64,000 nt of DNA from an uncultured Tolumonas sp. (GCF_963678185.1 NZ_OY782757.1:3552501-3616500), one strand, 5' to 3'; counted from the first letter of the stretch, positions 9,611 through 19,852 are shown. The notes: a model not told the origin generated them from the sequence alone. Numbers and translations are program-made.

Positions 9611-9637
9611 GAACTTTTCTCCAAAAATACTGTCTGA
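9611..9637 (+). promoter_or_regulatory. Sigma-E promoter of rpoE-rseABC
   Basis: GAACTT (9611-9616), 16 bases, then TCTGA (9633-9637) matches the sigma-E consensus GGAACTT-N15/16-TCTGA/TCAAA. It lies about 55 bases upstream of the rpoE start and implies autoregulation, as known for E. coli rpoEp2. Confidence 0.8.
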
Positions 9638-9691
9638 ATAAGAGTGCTACTTCGGGCCGATAGTGAAAATTTGGAGGAAATCGGCGTCGAT

Positions 9692-10276
9692 ATGAGCGAT
9701 ATAGAGATCGATCAACGGTTAGTTGAACGAGTGCAACATGGTGATAAACAAGCATTTAACCTGTTGGTAACAAAATACCAACGTAAGATCATGAATCTGG
9801 TTAGCCGCTATGTGAGTAACCCGAGTGATGGTGCCGATGTGGTACAGGAAGTGTTTATCAGCGCTTATCGTTTTTTGCCTTCATTTAGGAACGACAGTGC
9901 TTTTTATACATGGTTGTATCGTATTGCCGTAAATACGGCGAAGAATTATCTGGTCTCTAATGGCCGACGTCCACCGGGAATGGATGTTGATATTGGCGAT
10001 GCGGAACAATACGACTCTGGTGATGCGTTACGGGATATAGCGAGCCCAGAACGTTTACTGTCATCAGATCAGGTGCGACAAACGGTAACAGATGCATTGC
10101 AATCATTACCGGAAGATTTACGTACAGTAATTACGTTGCGTGAAATAGAAGGTTTGAGCTACGACGAGATAGCAGAAGTGATTGGTTGTCCTGTTGGCAC
10201 TGTCCGTTCTCGTATTTTTCGTGCTCGGGAAGTTATTGATAATCGTCTTAAGGCCGTACTGCAGGGAATAGATTAG
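9692..10276 (+). CDS. rpoE: RNA polymerase sigma-E factor
   Basis: 194-residue extracytoplasmic-function sigma factor. Region 2 includes AFYTWLYRIAVNTAKNYLV (-10 recognition) and region 4 ends with LSYDEIAEVIGCPVGTVRSRIFRARE (-35 helix-turn-helix). It directs the envelope-stress response when RseA is degraded. The start at 9692 (MSDIEIDQRLVERVQ) matches the family N-terminus. The upstream GGAGG lies 14 bases away, which is long and may indicate weak translation or a slightly different start. It is first in rpoE-rseA-rseB-rseC. Confidence 0.97.
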   Translation: MSDIEIDQRLVERVQHGDKQAFNLLVTKYQRKIMNLVSRYVSNPSDGADVVQEVFISAYRFLPSFRNDSAFYTWLYRIAVNTAKNYLVSNGRRPPGMDVDIGDAEQYDSGDALRDIASPERLLSSDQVRQTVTDALQSLPEDLRTVITLREIEGLSYDEIAEVIGCPVGTVRSRIFRAREVIDNRLKAVLQGID

Positions 10277-10311
10277 GATTATCCTGCTTTGAAATGGAGT
10301 AACGGGTTAGT

Positions 10312-10890
10312 ATGACTACATCAAAAGAACGCATTTCAGCTCTGATGGATAATGAATTACCGTCTGAGCAATCAATGAAAGCCTTACTGGAAGATCCTTC
10401 TTTATCTGCGACATGGGAGCGGTATCACCTCATCGGTGACGCGTTGCGTGATGAGTTACCTGAATATTTGGATGAAACTTTGTCGCAGCGTATTGCTAAT
10501 GCATTACAGCAAGAGCCAACTATTCTTGCACCTAAGCCTCAACGCTCTTTCTTGTCTGTAGTACAACCCAAAGTTAAACAATTTATTCAGGTTGCGGGGC
10601 AATACGGTATTGCTGCCTCTGTCGCGGTCGCAGTTCTTGTTGGCATTCAGCAATATCAACAGCAAGATTCTATGAATGCGGTGATCAAACAAGGTCCAGT
10701 GCTGAACACGATCCCAGTCGCTGGCGGTTCGGCAACACCGGTAAGTATTAATTACAATACTGATCGTATCCATGCTCAATCGCAATCTCAGGTTTTGTCT
10801 GAAAAACAACTGCAAGAGGAACGTCAACGCATTGCCCGATACATTCAGGATCACCAATTGCAGCAACGTCTGTCACAAGTTGAGCGGTAA
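10312..10890 (+). CDS. rseA: Anti-sigma-E factor RseA
   Basis: 192-residue single-pass membrane protein. The cytoplasmic N-terminus (KERISALMDNELPSEQ) binds sigma-E; one membrane helix lies at about 97-113; the periplasmic part carries the PVS sequence (Val144-Ser145) that aligns with the DegS cleavage site of E. coli RseA. The C-terminus stops at SQVER and lacks the longer Gln-rich tail of the E. coli protein (216 residues). It lies 35 bases after rpoE; no strong Shine-Dalgarno is visible close to the ATG. Confidence 0.94.
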   Translation: MTTSKERISALMDNELPSEQSMKALLEDPSLSATWERYHLIGDALRDELPEYLDETLSQRIANALQQEPTILAPKPQRSFLSVVQPKVKQFIQVAGQYGIAASVAVAVLVGIQQYQQQDSMNAVIKQGPVLNTIPVAGGSATPVSINYNTDRIHAQSQSQVLSEKQLQEERQRIARYIQDHQLQQRLSQVER

Positions 10891-10897
10891 TCGAATT

Positions 10898-11878
10898 TTG
10901 ATACATCGTATAGCGTTAGCTTTTTTTCTTATTGGTTCGTTCATCTCTAAAGCCTCAGCAGACCCTTCTGCAGAGGCTTTGTTATTTCAAATGCAGCGTG
11001 GTTATCATCACAACAATTTTGAGTTGGCGATGGTGCATATACTACAAAATAACATTGAACCATTGAGATTGACCCATGGTTGGTATGCCAACAACGAGAT
11101 CACTCATCTGCTGTCTTTAAGTGGTCGTCCAATTGAATATTTAGGAAAAAACAAACAGGTTACTTTCGCAGAATCAGCGGAATCATCTTATACCTTGCAA
11201 AACTCGCGGCTACCGGGACTCTGGTTTTCGGTTTTGAATTGCATGCCAGAAACCTTGCTGGAACATTATGAAGTTGTCAGCACAGGGAAAAATCGTATTG
11301 CTGGGCAAGTGGCACAATTAGTCAGGTTGTCAGCCAAAGATGAGAGTAAATATAACTTTATCCTTTGGTTGGAACAGAAAACCGGCATTTTACTGCGTCT
11401 GGATATTAACGATGCGCAAGGAAATCTCGTCGAGCAGTATCTTGGCGTTGATTTTCGTTTTTTACCGGAAAATTCTGCAAATATTAAAGCTATCGCATCG
11501 ACCAAAGTCCCGGTGGCCGAACGCCATCAGGATATATATCAAGCAGACCCCGATTCTCATTTGTGGAAGCTTGGCTGGTTGCCTGCGGGGTTTGTGCCGT
11601 TATCTGCGGATCAACATAAAATAATCGGTAGTGAGGAATTGGTGGACTATTTCTTGCTTAGTGATGGATTAGTGGATGTCTCTGTTTATATTTCGCGGTT
11701 ATCAGCTAAGGGCGCTGTGCGTGAAAAAGAGCAATTTGCCATGTCTGGTGCTACTTCTGTTTTAAGTTTGAGCCGGGATGATGGCGTGACTTTGACTGTG
11801 GTAGGTGAGTTGCCAGCAACAAGTTTGCGTCATATAGCAGAGACTATTCAGGTTAATCAGCAGGAGAATGGTCGATGA
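10898..11878 (+). CDS. rseB: Periplasmic sigma-E regulator RseB
   Basis: 326-residue periplasmic protein that binds RseA and shields it from DegS; it also senses mislocalised lipoproteins or LPS. No ATG gives a sensible N-terminus: the frame stays open through the end of rseA, but a TTG at 10898 begins MIHRIALAFFLIGSFISKASA, a clean Sec signal peptide cleaved after ASA. A second TTG at 10880 is an alternative. GAGCGG upstream is a modest ribosome site, and translation may be coupled to rseA, whose stop is 7 bases earlier. The MucB/RseB fold is seen in LPGLWFSVLNCMPETLLEHY and the C-terminal VTLTVVGELPA. Confidence 0.9.
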   Translation: MIHRIALAFFLIGSFISKASADPSAEALLFQMQRGYHHNNFELAMVHILQNNIEPLRLTHGWYANNEITHLLSLSGRPIEYLGKNKQVTFAESAESSYTLQNSRLPGLWFSVLNCMPETLLEHYEVVSTGKNRIAGQVAQLVRLSAKDESKYNFILWLEQKTGILLRLDINDAQGNLVEQYLGVDFRFLPENSANIKAIASTKVPVAERHQDIYQADPDSHLWKLGWLPAGFVPLSADQHKIIGSEELVDYFLLSDGLVDVSVYISRLSAKGAVREKEQFAMSGATSVLSLSRDDGVTLTVVGELPATSLRHIAETIQVNQQENGR

Positions 11879-12342
11879 TTGAAGCAATCGCTACTGTGGT
11901 AGCAACAAAGACCGGTATGGTCAGTGTCGAATATAAACGATCGTCTGCATGTGGGCATTGCCAGCAAGAATCAAGTTGCAATATCAGTTCGATGGCTAAA
12001 GAAGAAAAAAACGATGCGCAAATTATTGATGTTGCCTGTTCGTTAGCATTGGCGGTCGGGCAACAGGTACGAATTGGGATCCCGGAAAATGGGCTGCTAA
12101 AAGGCGCTTTGTTGGTTTATATCCTACCGCTATTTTTTATCATGCTGGGTGCGGCTATTGGACAGTACTTATCAGTAGCAGATGCGGAGTGGCCATCGGT
12201 AGCCGGCGCTTTTCTGGGCGGCGGTGTTGGTTTTCTTCTGATGCGTTTTAAATCTGCCAGATTGACCAAAGCTGAATATAAACCCGTGATCTTAGGGGTG
12301 ACGATCCCAATCATTTCTGTGCTGCAGGACAACTGTCATTGA
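11875..12342 (+). CDS. rseC: SoxR-reducing/sigma-E regulatory protein RseC
   Basis: 155-residue inner-membrane protein. An N-terminal domain carries the cysteine cluster ACGHCQQESSC (Cys26, 29, 35), which may bind a metal or Fe-S centre, and two membrane helices lie at about 81-100 and 108-126. The family (RseC/MucC) is tied to sigma-E operons and, through Rsx, to SoxR reduction. It overlaps rseB by ATGA, indicating coupling. No terminator with a T run is visible before lepA. Confidence 0.93.
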   Translation: MIEAIATVVATKTGMVSVEYKRSSACGHCQQESSCNISSMAKEEKNDAQIIDVACSLALAVGQQVRIGIPENGLLKGALLVYILPLFFIMLGAAIGQYLSVADAEWPSVAGAFLGGGVGFLLMRFKSARLTKAEYKPVILGVTIPIISVLQDNCH

Positions 12343-12480
12343 CCGATTTCTGACTGTACTGGCTGTCGTTCTGATAGTCAGTGCAATCATTCACGACTAA
12401 TCATAGCTCTACCGCCGCTAATCCAGTAAAATCCTGCTCAAATTATCGTTAATTACATGCCATCAGATAAATAAGACCTC

Positions 12481-14277
12481 ATGAAAAATATTCGTAACTT
12501 CTCTATTATTGCCCATATTGACCATGGTAAATCCACACTGTCAGACCGCTTGATTCAGACTTGTGGCGGCCTCAGCGAACGTGAAATGCAAGCGCAGGTT
12601 CTGGATTCCATGGATCTGGAACGTGAACGTGGGATCACGATCAAGGCGCAGAGTGTTACGCTGGATTACAAAGCTAAAGATGGTGAAACTTATCAACTGA
12701 ATTTCATCGATACCCCCGGCCATGTGGATTTTTCCTATGAAGTTTCGCGTTCACTGGCTGCTTGTGAAGGGGCATTGCTGGTGGTTGATGCGGGACAGGG
12801 CGTAGAAGCTCAAACCTTAGCGAACTGCTATACCGCGATGGAAATGAACCTCGAAGTGGTTCCGGTTCTGAATAAGATCGATTTGCCGCAGGCAGAACCA
12901 GAGCGTGTTGCCGAAGAGATCGAGGACATTGTCGGCATCGATGCGATGGATGCCGTGCGTTGTTCTGCTAAAACAGGTCTGGGTGTCGATGACGTATTGG
13001 AAGAGATTGTAAAACGAATTCCAGCACCGGAAGGTGATCCTGATGCGCCATTGCAAGCACTGATTATTGACTCCTGGTTTGATGATTATTTGGGTGTGGT
13101 GTCTCTGGTTCGTATTAAAAATGGTTCATTGAAAAAGAACGACAAGATCAAAGTGATGAGCACCGGCCAGACTTGGGGGGTTGATCGCCTTGGTATTTCA
13201 ACACCAAAACAGAAAGATACTTTAGCCTTAAATTGTGGCGAAGTAGGTTGGGTTGTTTGTGGTATCAAAGACATCCATGGTGCGCCAGTCGGTGATACGC
13301 TGACACTGGCTAAAAATGGTGCTGAAAACGCATTGCCTGGCTTTAAAAAAGTGAAACCTCAGGTTTATGCCGGTCTATTCCCAATCTCATCTGAAGATTA
13401 TGAAGCTTTTCGTGATGCGTTAGAAAAATTGTCGCTAAATGATGCTTCGCTGTTTTACGAACCAGAAAACTCGACTGCGTTAGGGTTTGGTTTCCGTTGT
13501 GGTTTCCTTGGCATGTTGCATATGGAAATCATTCAGGAACGTCTGGAACGAGAGTATGATCTTGATTTGATTACTACTGCACCGACAGTAGTCTATGAAA
13601 TCGCGATGACCGACGGTACGACAATTCATATTGATAGCCCATCCAATTTACCGGCCATCAATAACATTGAAGAGCTTCGTGAACCGATCGCGGAATGTAA
13701 TATTCTGGTGCCACAAGAGTATCTTGGTAACGTCATCACGTTGTGTATCGAAAAACGTGGTGTGCAGACCAATATGGTTTATCACGGTAATCAGGTTGCA
13801 TTAACCTACGAAATTCCAATGGCCGAAGTAGTGCTGGATTTCTTTGATCGATTGAAATCAACCAGCCGTGGTTATGCCTCTTTGGATTATGGTTTTAAAC
13901 GCTTTGATGCTGCCGACATGGTACGTCTGGATATCATGATTAACGGTGAGCGAGTGGATGCGCTGGCTATTATCACGCACAAAGACAATGCGCCTTTCCG
14001 TGGTCGTCAGCTGGTTGAAAAAATGCGTGAACTGATCCCGCGGCAGATGTTTGATATTGCTATTCAAGCTGCAATTGGCAACCATATCATTGCCCGTAGT
14101 ACGGTGAAAGCGATGCGCAAAGACGTATTGGCGAAATGTTATGGTGGCGACGTCAGCCGTAAGAAAAAGCTGCTGAATAAGCAGAAAGAGGGTAAAAAGA
14201 GAATGAAGTCGGTAGGTCGTGTTGACGTACCACAAGAAGCATTCCTCGCAATCCTGCATGTTGGAAAGGATAACTAA
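12481..14277 (+). CDS. lepA: Elongation factor 4 (LepA)
   Basis: 598-residue ribosome-bound GTPase related to EF-G. G1 motif AHIDHGKST at 11-19, DTPGH at 77-81, NKID at 131-134; the LepA-specific C-terminal domain ends [21 protein letters not shown]. Length and order agree with E. coli LepA (599). lepB follows after 3 bases, so the two are co-transcribed, the classical lep operon. Confidence 0.98.
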   Translation: MKNIRNFSIIAHIDHGKSTLSDRLIQTCGGLSEREMQAQVLDSMDLERERGITIKAQSVTLDYKAKDGETYQLNFIDTPGHVDFSYEVSRSLAACEGALLVVDAGQGVEAQTLANCYTAMEMNLEVVPVLNKIDLPQAEPERVAEEIEDIVGIDAMDAVRCSAKTGLGVDDVLEEIVKRIPAPEGDPDAPLQALIIDSWFDDYLGVVSLVRIKNGSLKKNDKIKVMSTGQTWGVDRLGISTPKQKDTLALNCGEVGWVVCGIKDIHGAPVGDTLTLAKNGAENALPGFKKVKPQVYAGLFPISSEDYEAFRDALEKLSLNDASLFYEPENSTALGFGFRCGFLGMLHMEIIQERLEREYDLDLITTAPTVVYEIAMTDGTTIHIDSPSNLPAINNIEELREPIAECNILVPQEYLGNVITLCIEKRGVQTNMVYHGNQVALTYEIPMAEVVLDFFDRLKSTSRGYASLDYGFKRFDAADMVRLDIMINGERVDALAIITHKDNAPFRGRQLVEKMRELIPRQMFDIAIQAAIGNHIIARSTVKAMRKDVLAKCYGGDVSRKKKLLNKQKEGKKRMKSVGRVDVPQEAFLAILHVGKDN

Positions 14278-14280
14278 TTA

Positions 14281-15201
14281 ATGGCTAATACGTTTGCACT
14301 GATTCTGGTTGCAGTCACGTTGGTAACTGGATTGGTTTGGTTACTGGATCATTGGGTGTTGGTTCGTTTTAGAGCGGCAAAAGCGCGTCAGGCACAAGCT
14401 TCAGCGGGGTCACCACTGACAGCGGAAGCCATTGAAAAATTGATGACTGAACCGGTTTGGGTTGAACAGTGCAAAGGCATTTTTCCGGTTATTGCTGCCG
14501 TATTAGTGTTACGTTCATTTTTATATGAACCATTTCAGATCCCGTCCGGTTCGATGATGCCAACGCTGCTGGAAGGTGATTTTATTCTGGTGAATAAATA
14601 TACCTACGGTTTGAAAGAGCCGGTGACGAATCGTACGATTCTGGAAACCGGGCATCCACAGCGTGGCGATGTGATTGTATTTAAATATCCGGAAAACCCG
14701 AGTATTGATTACATCAAACGGGTGATTGGTTTACCTGGCGATCGTATTATTTTTCGCGATAAAGAGCTTTATCTGCAACCGGCGTGTAACGATAGTAAAG
14801 TTTGTCCACAACTGCAGAAAATTAACACTACTTTTGTAGAAAGTGGCGAATTCAGCCAGTTAGGTATGCCTTTGGAGCATTACACGGAAAAACTGACTGC
14901 CACGAAAAACCACGACATTCTGCGTAATAACTTTATTCCTGATCGCACAGGCATGTATTACCAACAACCGGGCCAGCCTGTTGGTGAATGGGTGGTTCCG
15001 GAAGGGCATTATTTTGCTATGGGAGATAACCGCGATAACAGTCAGGACAGTCGTTTCTGGGGCTTTGTGCCGGAACGTAACCTGGTTGGGAAAGCGGTTG
15101 CTATCTGGATGAGTTTTGAATTCGATCGCCCGGCTGGTAGTTCAGTACCTGGTTGGATACCGACCGGTGTTCGTTTTAATCGTATAGGCAGTATTCAGTG
15201 A
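14281..15201 (+). CDS. lepB: Signal peptidase I
   Basis: 306-residue inner-membrane protease that removes signal peptides from exported proteins. Two membrane spans at about 5-24 and 64-80. The catalytic serine is in PSGSMMPT (Ser91) and the general-base lysine in IDYIKRVIG (Lys146), the same numbers as E. coli LepB. Box [15 protein letters not shown] is present near residue 248. The stop codon overlaps the GTG start of rnc. Confidence 0.98.
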   Translation: MANTFALILVAVTLVTGLVWLLDHWVLVRFRAAKARQAQASAGSPLTAEAIEKLMTEPVWVEQCKGIFPVIAAVLVLRSFLYEPFQIPSGSMMPTLLEGDFILVNKYTYGLKEPVTNRTILETGHPQRGDVIVFKYPENPSIDYIKRVIGLPGDRIIFRDKELYLQPACNDSKVCPQLQKINTTFVESGEFSQLGMPLEHYTEKLTATKNHDILRNNFIPDRTGMYYQQPGQPVGEWVVPEGHYFAMGDNRDNSQDSRFWGFVPERNLVGKAVAIWMSFEFDRPAGSSVPGWIPTGVRFNRIGSIQ

Positions 15202-15869
15202 ATGATAAGTTACCCCGCTTAGAACAAAAACTAGGCTATTCGTTTCAAAATAAAGATTTGTTAGTTCGGTCTATCACACATCGTAGTGCCGGTTCCCGTC
15301 ATAACGAGCGGTTGGAATTTTTGGGCGATTCCATATTAAGTCTGGTGATCGCCGAAGTGCTTTACCATCGTTTCCCCAATGTTAGTGAAGGGGATATGAG
15401 CCGTATGCGGGCGACCTTAGTTCGTGAACGCACTTTGGCTGAACTGGCTCGTGAATTTGCGCTTGGTGATTATTTGATCTTAGGGCCAGGCGAGCTGAAA
15501 AGTGGTGGCTATCGTCGTGAATCGATTTTAGCGGATACGGTCGAAGCGTTAATTGGCGCTATCTATATCGATAGTGATCTGGAAGCCATCCGATCGTTGT
15601 TACTAACTTGGTACAACGATCGCTTGGACGCTATTCGTCCGGGTGTAGAACAAAAAGATCCGAAAACACGTTTGCAGGAATATTTGCAAGGTCGTCGTCG
15701 TTCGTTACCAACCTATGCGGTTACCGACGTGAAAGGGGAAGCACACAACCAGCAATTTACGGTGGAATGTGTAATTGAAGATATTTCTGCTGCGTTTATT
15801 GGAGTTGGTTCCAGTCGCAGAAAGGCTGAACAGGCCGCTGCTGAAAAAGCACTGGAGCAATTAGTATGA
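15198..15869 (+). CDS. rnc: Ribonuclease III
   Basis: 223-residue double-strand-specific endonuclease that processes rRNA and structured mRNAs. Signature [12 protein letters not shown] at 36-47 with the metal-binding Glu40 and Asp44; a C-terminal dsRNA-binding domain covers about 155-222. It starts at GTG within the lepB stop (GTGA) and overlaps era by ATGA, so expression is likely coupled through the whole run. Confidence 0.98.
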   Translation: MNDKLPRLEQKLGYSFQNKDLLVRSITHRSAGSRHNERLEFLGDSILSLVIAEVLYHRFPNVSEGDMSRMRATLVRERTLAELAREFALGDYLILGPGELKSGGYRRESILADTVEALIGAIYIDSDLEAIRSLLLTWYNDRLDAIRPGVEQKDPKTRLQEYLQGRRRSLPTYAVTDVKGEAHNQQFTVECVIEDISAAFIGVGSSRRKAEQAAAEKALEQLV

Positions 15870-16777
15870 CCGAAATGACTGAAAATAAAACCTACTGTGG
15901 TTTTGTGGCCATTGTGGGCCGCCCGAATGTGGGTAAATCGACCCTGCTGAATAAATTGCTGGGTCAGAAAGTCAGTATTACGTCTCGCAAACCGCAAACC
16001 ACACGTCACCGTATTTTAGGTATTGATACGCAAGGTGCTTACCAAACTATCTTTGTTGATACTCCAGGTTTGCATATTGAAGAAAAACGCGCTATCAACC
16101 GGTTGATGAACCGCGCTGCAAGCAGTTCGCTGGGTGATGTAGAAATGGTGGTATTTGTGGTGGATGGCACACAATGGACCGCTGACGATGACATGGTGCT
16201 GAATAAACTGCGCTATATGAAATGTCCGGTTGTGCTGGCGGTCAATAAAGTCGATGTCATCAAAGACAAAGAGGTTTTGTTGCCGCATCTGCAAATGCTG
16301 GCGCAGAAAGGTAATTTTGCAGAGATCCTGCCGATTTCTGCGGAAAAAGGTACTAATGTCGATAAAATCCGCGACATGGCGAAACGTCTGTTACCGGAAG
16401 GGCAGCACTATTTCCCTGACGATTATATTACCGACCGTAGTTCACGTTTTATGGCATCAGAGATCATCCGTGAGAAACTGATGCGCTTTACCGGTGAAGA
16501 GCTACCGTATTCCGTTACGGTAGAAATTGAACGCTTTAAAGTTGAAGACGATGGGCTGTTCCATATTAATGCGTTGATTCTGGTAGAACGTGAAGGCCAG
16601 AAGAAAATGGTGATCGGTAACAAAGGCGAAAAACTGAAAGTTATCGGCACCGAAGCGCGTCTGGATATGGAACGTTTATTCGGCCAGCGTGTCTTCTTAG
16701 AACTCTGGGTTAAGGTTAAATCCGGTTGGGCTGATGATGAACGCGCATTGCGTAGCTTAGGTTATGGTGATGACTGA
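15866..16777 (+). CDS. era: GTPase Era
   Basis: 303-residue GTPase for 30S subunit assembly. G1 GRPNVGKS at 18-25, DTPG at 65-68, NKVD at 127-130, and a C-terminal KH domain (with [10 protein letters not shown] near residue 250) that binds the 3' end of 16S rRNA. The overlap with rnc upstream and recO downstream matches the rnc-era-recO operon of other gammaproteobacteria. Confidence 0.98.
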   Translation: MTEMTENKTYCGFVAIVGRPNVGKSTLLNKLLGQKVSITSRKPQTTRHRILGIDTQGAYQTIFVDTPGLHIEEKRAINRLMNRAASSSLGDVEMVVFVVDGTQWTADDDMVLNKLRYMKCPVVLAVNKVDVIKDKEVLLPHLQMLAQKGNFAEILPISAEKGTNVDKIRDMAKRLLPEGQHYFPDDYITDRSSRFMASEIIREKLMRFTGEELPYSVTVEIERFKVEDDGLFHINALILVEREGQKKMVIGNKGEKLKVIGTEARLDMERLFGQRVFLELWVKVKSGWADDERALRSLGYGDD

Positions 16778-17489
16778 GCCGGAAATGTTACCGGCTTTTG
16801 TATTGCATACCCGTCCTTATCGTGAAACCAGTCAGCTGGTGGATCTTTTTGTGGCTTCCATGGGCAAGGTGTCTATGGTGGCCAAAGGTTCTCGCACATC
16901 CCGCTCTGCTGTAAAGGGGCTGTTACAGCCCTTTTTACCTCTGCATATTCGTTATAGTGGCAAAAGTAATCTGAAAACACTGGTGCAACTGGAAGCCCGA
17001 AGTCCGCAGGTTGCACTGCAAGGTGAACGCCTTTTTAGTGCCTTATATCTGAACGAATTGCTTTACCATCTTTTAGAGCCGGATACCGAATATCCGGGGC
17101 TGTATAGTAGTTATTTTCAGACTCTGCTGGTTTTAGCGGATCCGCTGCAACCGGTCTCTCCCTTATTACGGCAATTTGAATTACTCTTGTTGCAGCAATT
17201 GGGTTACGGCGTCGATTTTTGTTATGCCGCCGATAGTGGTTTGCCCATTGATCCGATTTGTTTCTATCGTTACGAACCGGAAGCGGGTTTTATTACCACT
17301 GCGCTGCGCGACCATGCTGTTTTTTCTGGTACAGAGATAATTGGCATGGCGGAGCGGGATTTTATTAATGCATCAATTTTAGCGGCAGCCCGACGCTTTA
17401 GTCGTCAGGCCTTTGCGGCTTTATTGGGCAATCGTCCCCTGAAAAGCAGGGAGCTTTATTCTGCGTTTATAGCAAGGAGATCAGAGTGA
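16764..17489 (+). CDS. recO: DNA repair protein RecO
   Basis: 241-residue protein of the RecFOR pathway; it helps load RecA on SSB-coated single-stranded DNA. The N-terminal OB fold begins [20 protein letters not shown], and the helical C-terminal part includes [19 protein letters not shown]. Starts at ATG 16764 or ATG 16770 are both possible; each overlaps the end of era. Length matches E. coli RecO (242). Confidence 0.96.
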   Translation: MVMTEPEMLPAFVLHTRPYRETSQLVDLFVASMGKVSMVAKGSRTSRSAVKGLLQPFLPLHIRYSGKSNLKTLVQLEARSPQVALQGERLFSALYLNELLYHLLEPDTEYPGLYSSYFQTLLVLADPLQPVSPLLRQFELLLLQQLGYGVDFCYAADSGLPIDPICFYRYEPEAGFITTALRDHAVFSGTEIIGMAERDFINASILAAARRFSRQAFAALLGNRPLKSRELYSAFIARRSE

Positions 17490-18217
17490 GCAAAATTTTA
17501 TTGGGTGTAAATATCGATCATGTTGCCACGTTACGTAATGCCCGTGGTACGGCTTACCCTGATCCGGTGTTTGCCGCAGCGTTAGCTGAACAAGCTGGTG
17601 CGGAAGGGATCACCGTACACTTGCGTGAAGATCGTCGTCATATCACCGATCGTGACGTTGAAATTCTGCGTCAGACCATTAAAACACGCATGAATTTAGA
17701 GATGGCAGTGACAGAAGAGATGCTGACCATTGCTTGCCGTATCAAACCACAGTTTGTGTGCTTAGTGCCAGAAAAACGCCAGGAAGTAACGACAGAAGGT
17801 GGTTTGGATGTCGCTTCACAGGTAGCGCGTATTCGTGATGCGGTTACGCGTCTTGCGGCGGTGGGTACTCAGGTCTCGTTGTTTATCGATGCAGATCATG
17901 CCCAAATTGATGCGGCTGTGGAAAGCGGTGCACCTTACATTGAAATTCACACCGGTCGTTATGCAGATGCAGCAACGGAAGCTGAACAGCAAGCTGAGCT
18001 GGCGCGTATTGCTGAAGCGGCGGCCTATGCACATCAACTTGGCTTAAAAGTGAATGCGGGGCATGGCCTGCATTATCAAAACGTGCAAGCTATCGCGGCG
18101 ATTCCTGAAATGGTTGAGTTGAACATTGGCCATGCCATCATTGGCCGAGCAGTGTTTAGCGGTTTACCGGAAGCGGTTGCTGAAATGAAACGTTTGATGC
18201 TGGAAGCGCGTTTGTAA
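17486..18217 (+). CDS. pdxJ: Pyridoxine 5'-phosphate synthase
   Basis: 243-residue TIM-barrel enzyme that condenses deoxyxylulose 5-phosphate with 1-amino-acetone 3-phosphate in vitamin B6 synthesis. Family blocks: [16 protein letters not shown] at the start, HLREDRRHI, and C-terminal [11 protein letters not shown]. The GTG start overlaps the recO stop. It is the last gene of the run, followed by a strong terminator. The next gene (convergent) encodes a PLP enzyme, which may be coincidence. Confidence 0.98.
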   Translation: MSKILLGVNIDHVATLRNARGTAYPDPVFAAALAEQAGAEGITVHLREDRRHITDRDVEILRQTIKTRMNLEMAVTEEMLTIACRIKPQFVCLVPEKRQEVTTEGGLDVASQVARIRDAVTRLAAVGTQVSLFIDADHAQIDAAVESGAPYIEIHTGRYADAATEAEQQAELARIAEAAAYAHQLGLKVNAGHGLHYQNVQAIAAIPEMVELNIGHAIIGRAVFSGLPEAVAEMKRLMLEARL

Positions 18218-18237
18218 GCTGTCCGATTATATAAAAC

Positions 18238-18268
18238 AAAAAGGGCAGTCGTTGTGACTGCCCTTTTT
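18238..18268. terminator. Bidirectional terminator between pdxJ and the decarboxylase
   Basis: AAGGGCAGTC-GTTGT-GACTGCCCTT stem (18241-18265) flanked by A and T runs; it serves pdxJ on plus and the decarboxylase on minus. Confidence 0.9.
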
Positions 18269-18293
18269 TATGCATGTAACTCGCAACTTGGTG

Positions 18294-19454
18294 TTACGCA
18301 ACTGCGCGTAATTCGGCTGCTTCGTCGCTATCAACGACCAAAATATTCGCTTTGCGGAAGAAGTTAAACTCGGTTGCTGATGCCCATGTGTAAGCGCCCA
18401 TCATTTTACCAATGACCACATCACCGACATTCAGTGCAGGCAGATCGATATCATCGGCCAATACATCAATGCTGTCACAGGTCGGGCCTGCTAGTACGGC
18501 TGGTAGCGCTTCGCCGGTCGCGTAAGGGGCAGACTTTGGATAGTTGATATGATCAAACAGCTGACCGCTGTAGCTGCCATACAAACCATCATCCAGGTAA
18601 TACCACATGCGGCCAAAACGTTCCGCTTTACCCATGACGCTGGCAACAGAAGTCATGCAAGGTGCGGAAATGAAACGGCCCGGCTCGGCTAACAGACGAA
18701 TACCGTCTGGTGTATTGCTCAATGCTTCACGGATCGGTGCACAAAATTCGTAAATATCCAGATCGGCGCCATCAGCACCGTAATTCACCGGAAATCCGCC
18801 ACCGATATCGAGGACTTGCAGGTTAATATTTTCGGCTGCAGCGTCACGGATCAGCTGATTACATGCAGTGATCGCTTCAACATGACGTCGTGAGTTTGGC
18901 ACTTGCGAGCCAACATGGAATGACAGGCCGATAACATTAAGACCTAACTCTTTTGCTTTACGCAGCAAAGGCAGTGTGGCTTCTGGTGTGCAGCCAAACT
19001 TCTTCGACAGGTCAACTTTACTTTCCGGGTTAGGGAAGCTGACGCGTAACAGCAGCTGTGCTTTGTCTTTATAAGGAATGAACTTTTCCAGTTCAATCGG
19101 GTTATCAAACACAAACACTTTACAGCCGTAATCTAAGGCGTAACTGATGTCACCGTCACGCTTGATAGGGTGAGTATGAATACAATCGTCCGGGTTGATC
19201 TGATTTTCTAACATCAGATCGACTTCACCGTTTGTAGCTAAATCGAAACAACAGCCTTCGGCTTTTAAGGTGGCAACTACCGCTGAATGAGGCAACGGTT
19301 TTAAAGCGTAATGCATGCGAACGCCAGGTAAGGCCTTCACTAAAGCGCGATATTGTTTACGGACAGCGGCTTGATCCAGGACCAGCAACGGTGAACCATA
19401 GGTTTCTACCAGGTCGCGGTAATCCAGTTCAACAGGGACGATTTCATTATTCAT
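18294..19454 (-). CDS. Fold-type III PLP-dependent lysine/ornithine decarboxylase family protein
   Basis: 386-residue alanine-racemase-fold decarboxylase. The PLP lysine is in HYALKPLPH (Lys52); the glycine loop GGGFP at 218-222 and EPGR at 257-260 bind the phosphate; GPTCDS (323-328) supplies the cysteine that acts across the dimer. These features and the length fit the short bacterial ornithine/lysine decarboxylases (putrescine or cadaverine formation) rather than biosynthetic SpeC or diaminopimelate decarboxylase. The active-site neighbourhood CIHTHPIKRDGDI is typical of this group. The substrate cannot be read from sequence alone. ATG 19454 is preferred; a GTG six codons upstream is possible. 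The leader holds a promoter and a terminator-like hairpin. Confidence 0.9.
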   Translation of the reverse strand: MNNEIVPVELDYRDLVETYGSPLLVLDQAAVRKQYRALVKALPGVRMHYALKPLPHSAVVATLKAEGCCFDLATNGEVDLMLENQINPDDCIHTHPIKRDGDISYALDYGCKVFVFDNPIELEKFIPYKDKAQLLLRVSFPNPESKVDLSKKFGCTPEATLPLLRKAKELGLNVIGLSFHVGSQVPNSRRHVEAITACNQLIRDAAAENINLQVLDIGGGFPVNYGADGADLDIYEFCAPIREALSNTPDGIRLLAEPGRFISAPCMTSVASVMGKAERFGRMWYYLDDGLYGSYSGQLFDHINYPKSAPYATGEALPAVLAGPTCDSIDVLADDIDLPALNVGDVVIGKMMGAYTWASATEFNFFRKANILVVDSDEAAELRAVA

Positions 19455-19472
19455 TGTATGTTTACACCTCAC

Positions 19473-19489
19473 AAAAGGGCCACGGCCCT
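19473..19489 (-). promoter_or_regulatory. Terminator-like hairpin in the decarboxylase leader
   Basis: Read on the minus strand, AGGGC-CGTG-GCCCT followed by TTTT lies about 20 bases before the decarboxylase start. A 10-codon GTG-initiated frame (19494-19462, with stop) runs through it. This could be an attenuator or a structure affecting translation; the stem is only five pairs. Confidence 0.4.
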
Positions 19490-19551
19490 GTCACCAGTGA
19501 TACGTTCTGTCCTATCAGGCGGAACGCGATGCTTTATAAAAAATCCGGCGC

Positions 19552-19579
19552 ATTATCGGGCTTTTGTGTGACAGTGCAA
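19552..19579 (-). promoter_or_regulatory. Putative sigma-70 promoter of the decarboxylase gene
   Basis: Minus strand TTGCAC, 16 bases, GATAAT. Transcription would start near 19545 and give a leader of about 90 bases. The rest of the gap to rlmJ (19580-19807) is AT-rich with no supportable gene. Confidence 0.5.
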
Positions 19580-19807
19580 TAACTAATTCACTCTATTTAT
19601 TATGCAAAGGCTTCTCATCGTGAATACTCAGCATTAAAGGTGGGAATATGTATGGTTTTTTGGCGAAAAAATCTGACAAAATAGCCTTTATTCGGATTTT
19701 TGCTTGTTGAATTGTCGGTTTTTGGCGGTAAATAAAGAATATTCTGATAAATTCCCATGCATAAAAATTTTTGCTCATAAAGATAAGTAGCATAGGAATG
19801 ATGAGAA

Positions 19808-19839
19808 TTGCCATTCATCCTACGGGGTCTGAATGGCAA
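19808..19839 (-). repeat. 10-bp perfect inverted repeat downstream of rlmJ
   Basis: TTGCCATTCA-N12-TGAATGGCAA, 14 bases past the rlmJ stop. It is probably the transcript end, but there is no T run after the stem on the minus strand, so factor-independent termination is doubtful. Confidence 0.55.
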
Positions 19840-19852
19840 CAAAGAAAGTCGA

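Noticed and set aside
19593..19842. Two overlapping minus-strand frames of about 73-75 codons downstream of rlmJ
   Set aside because: AT-rich, overlapping in different frames, without ribosome sites, and containing the rlmJ end hairpin; not credible genes.
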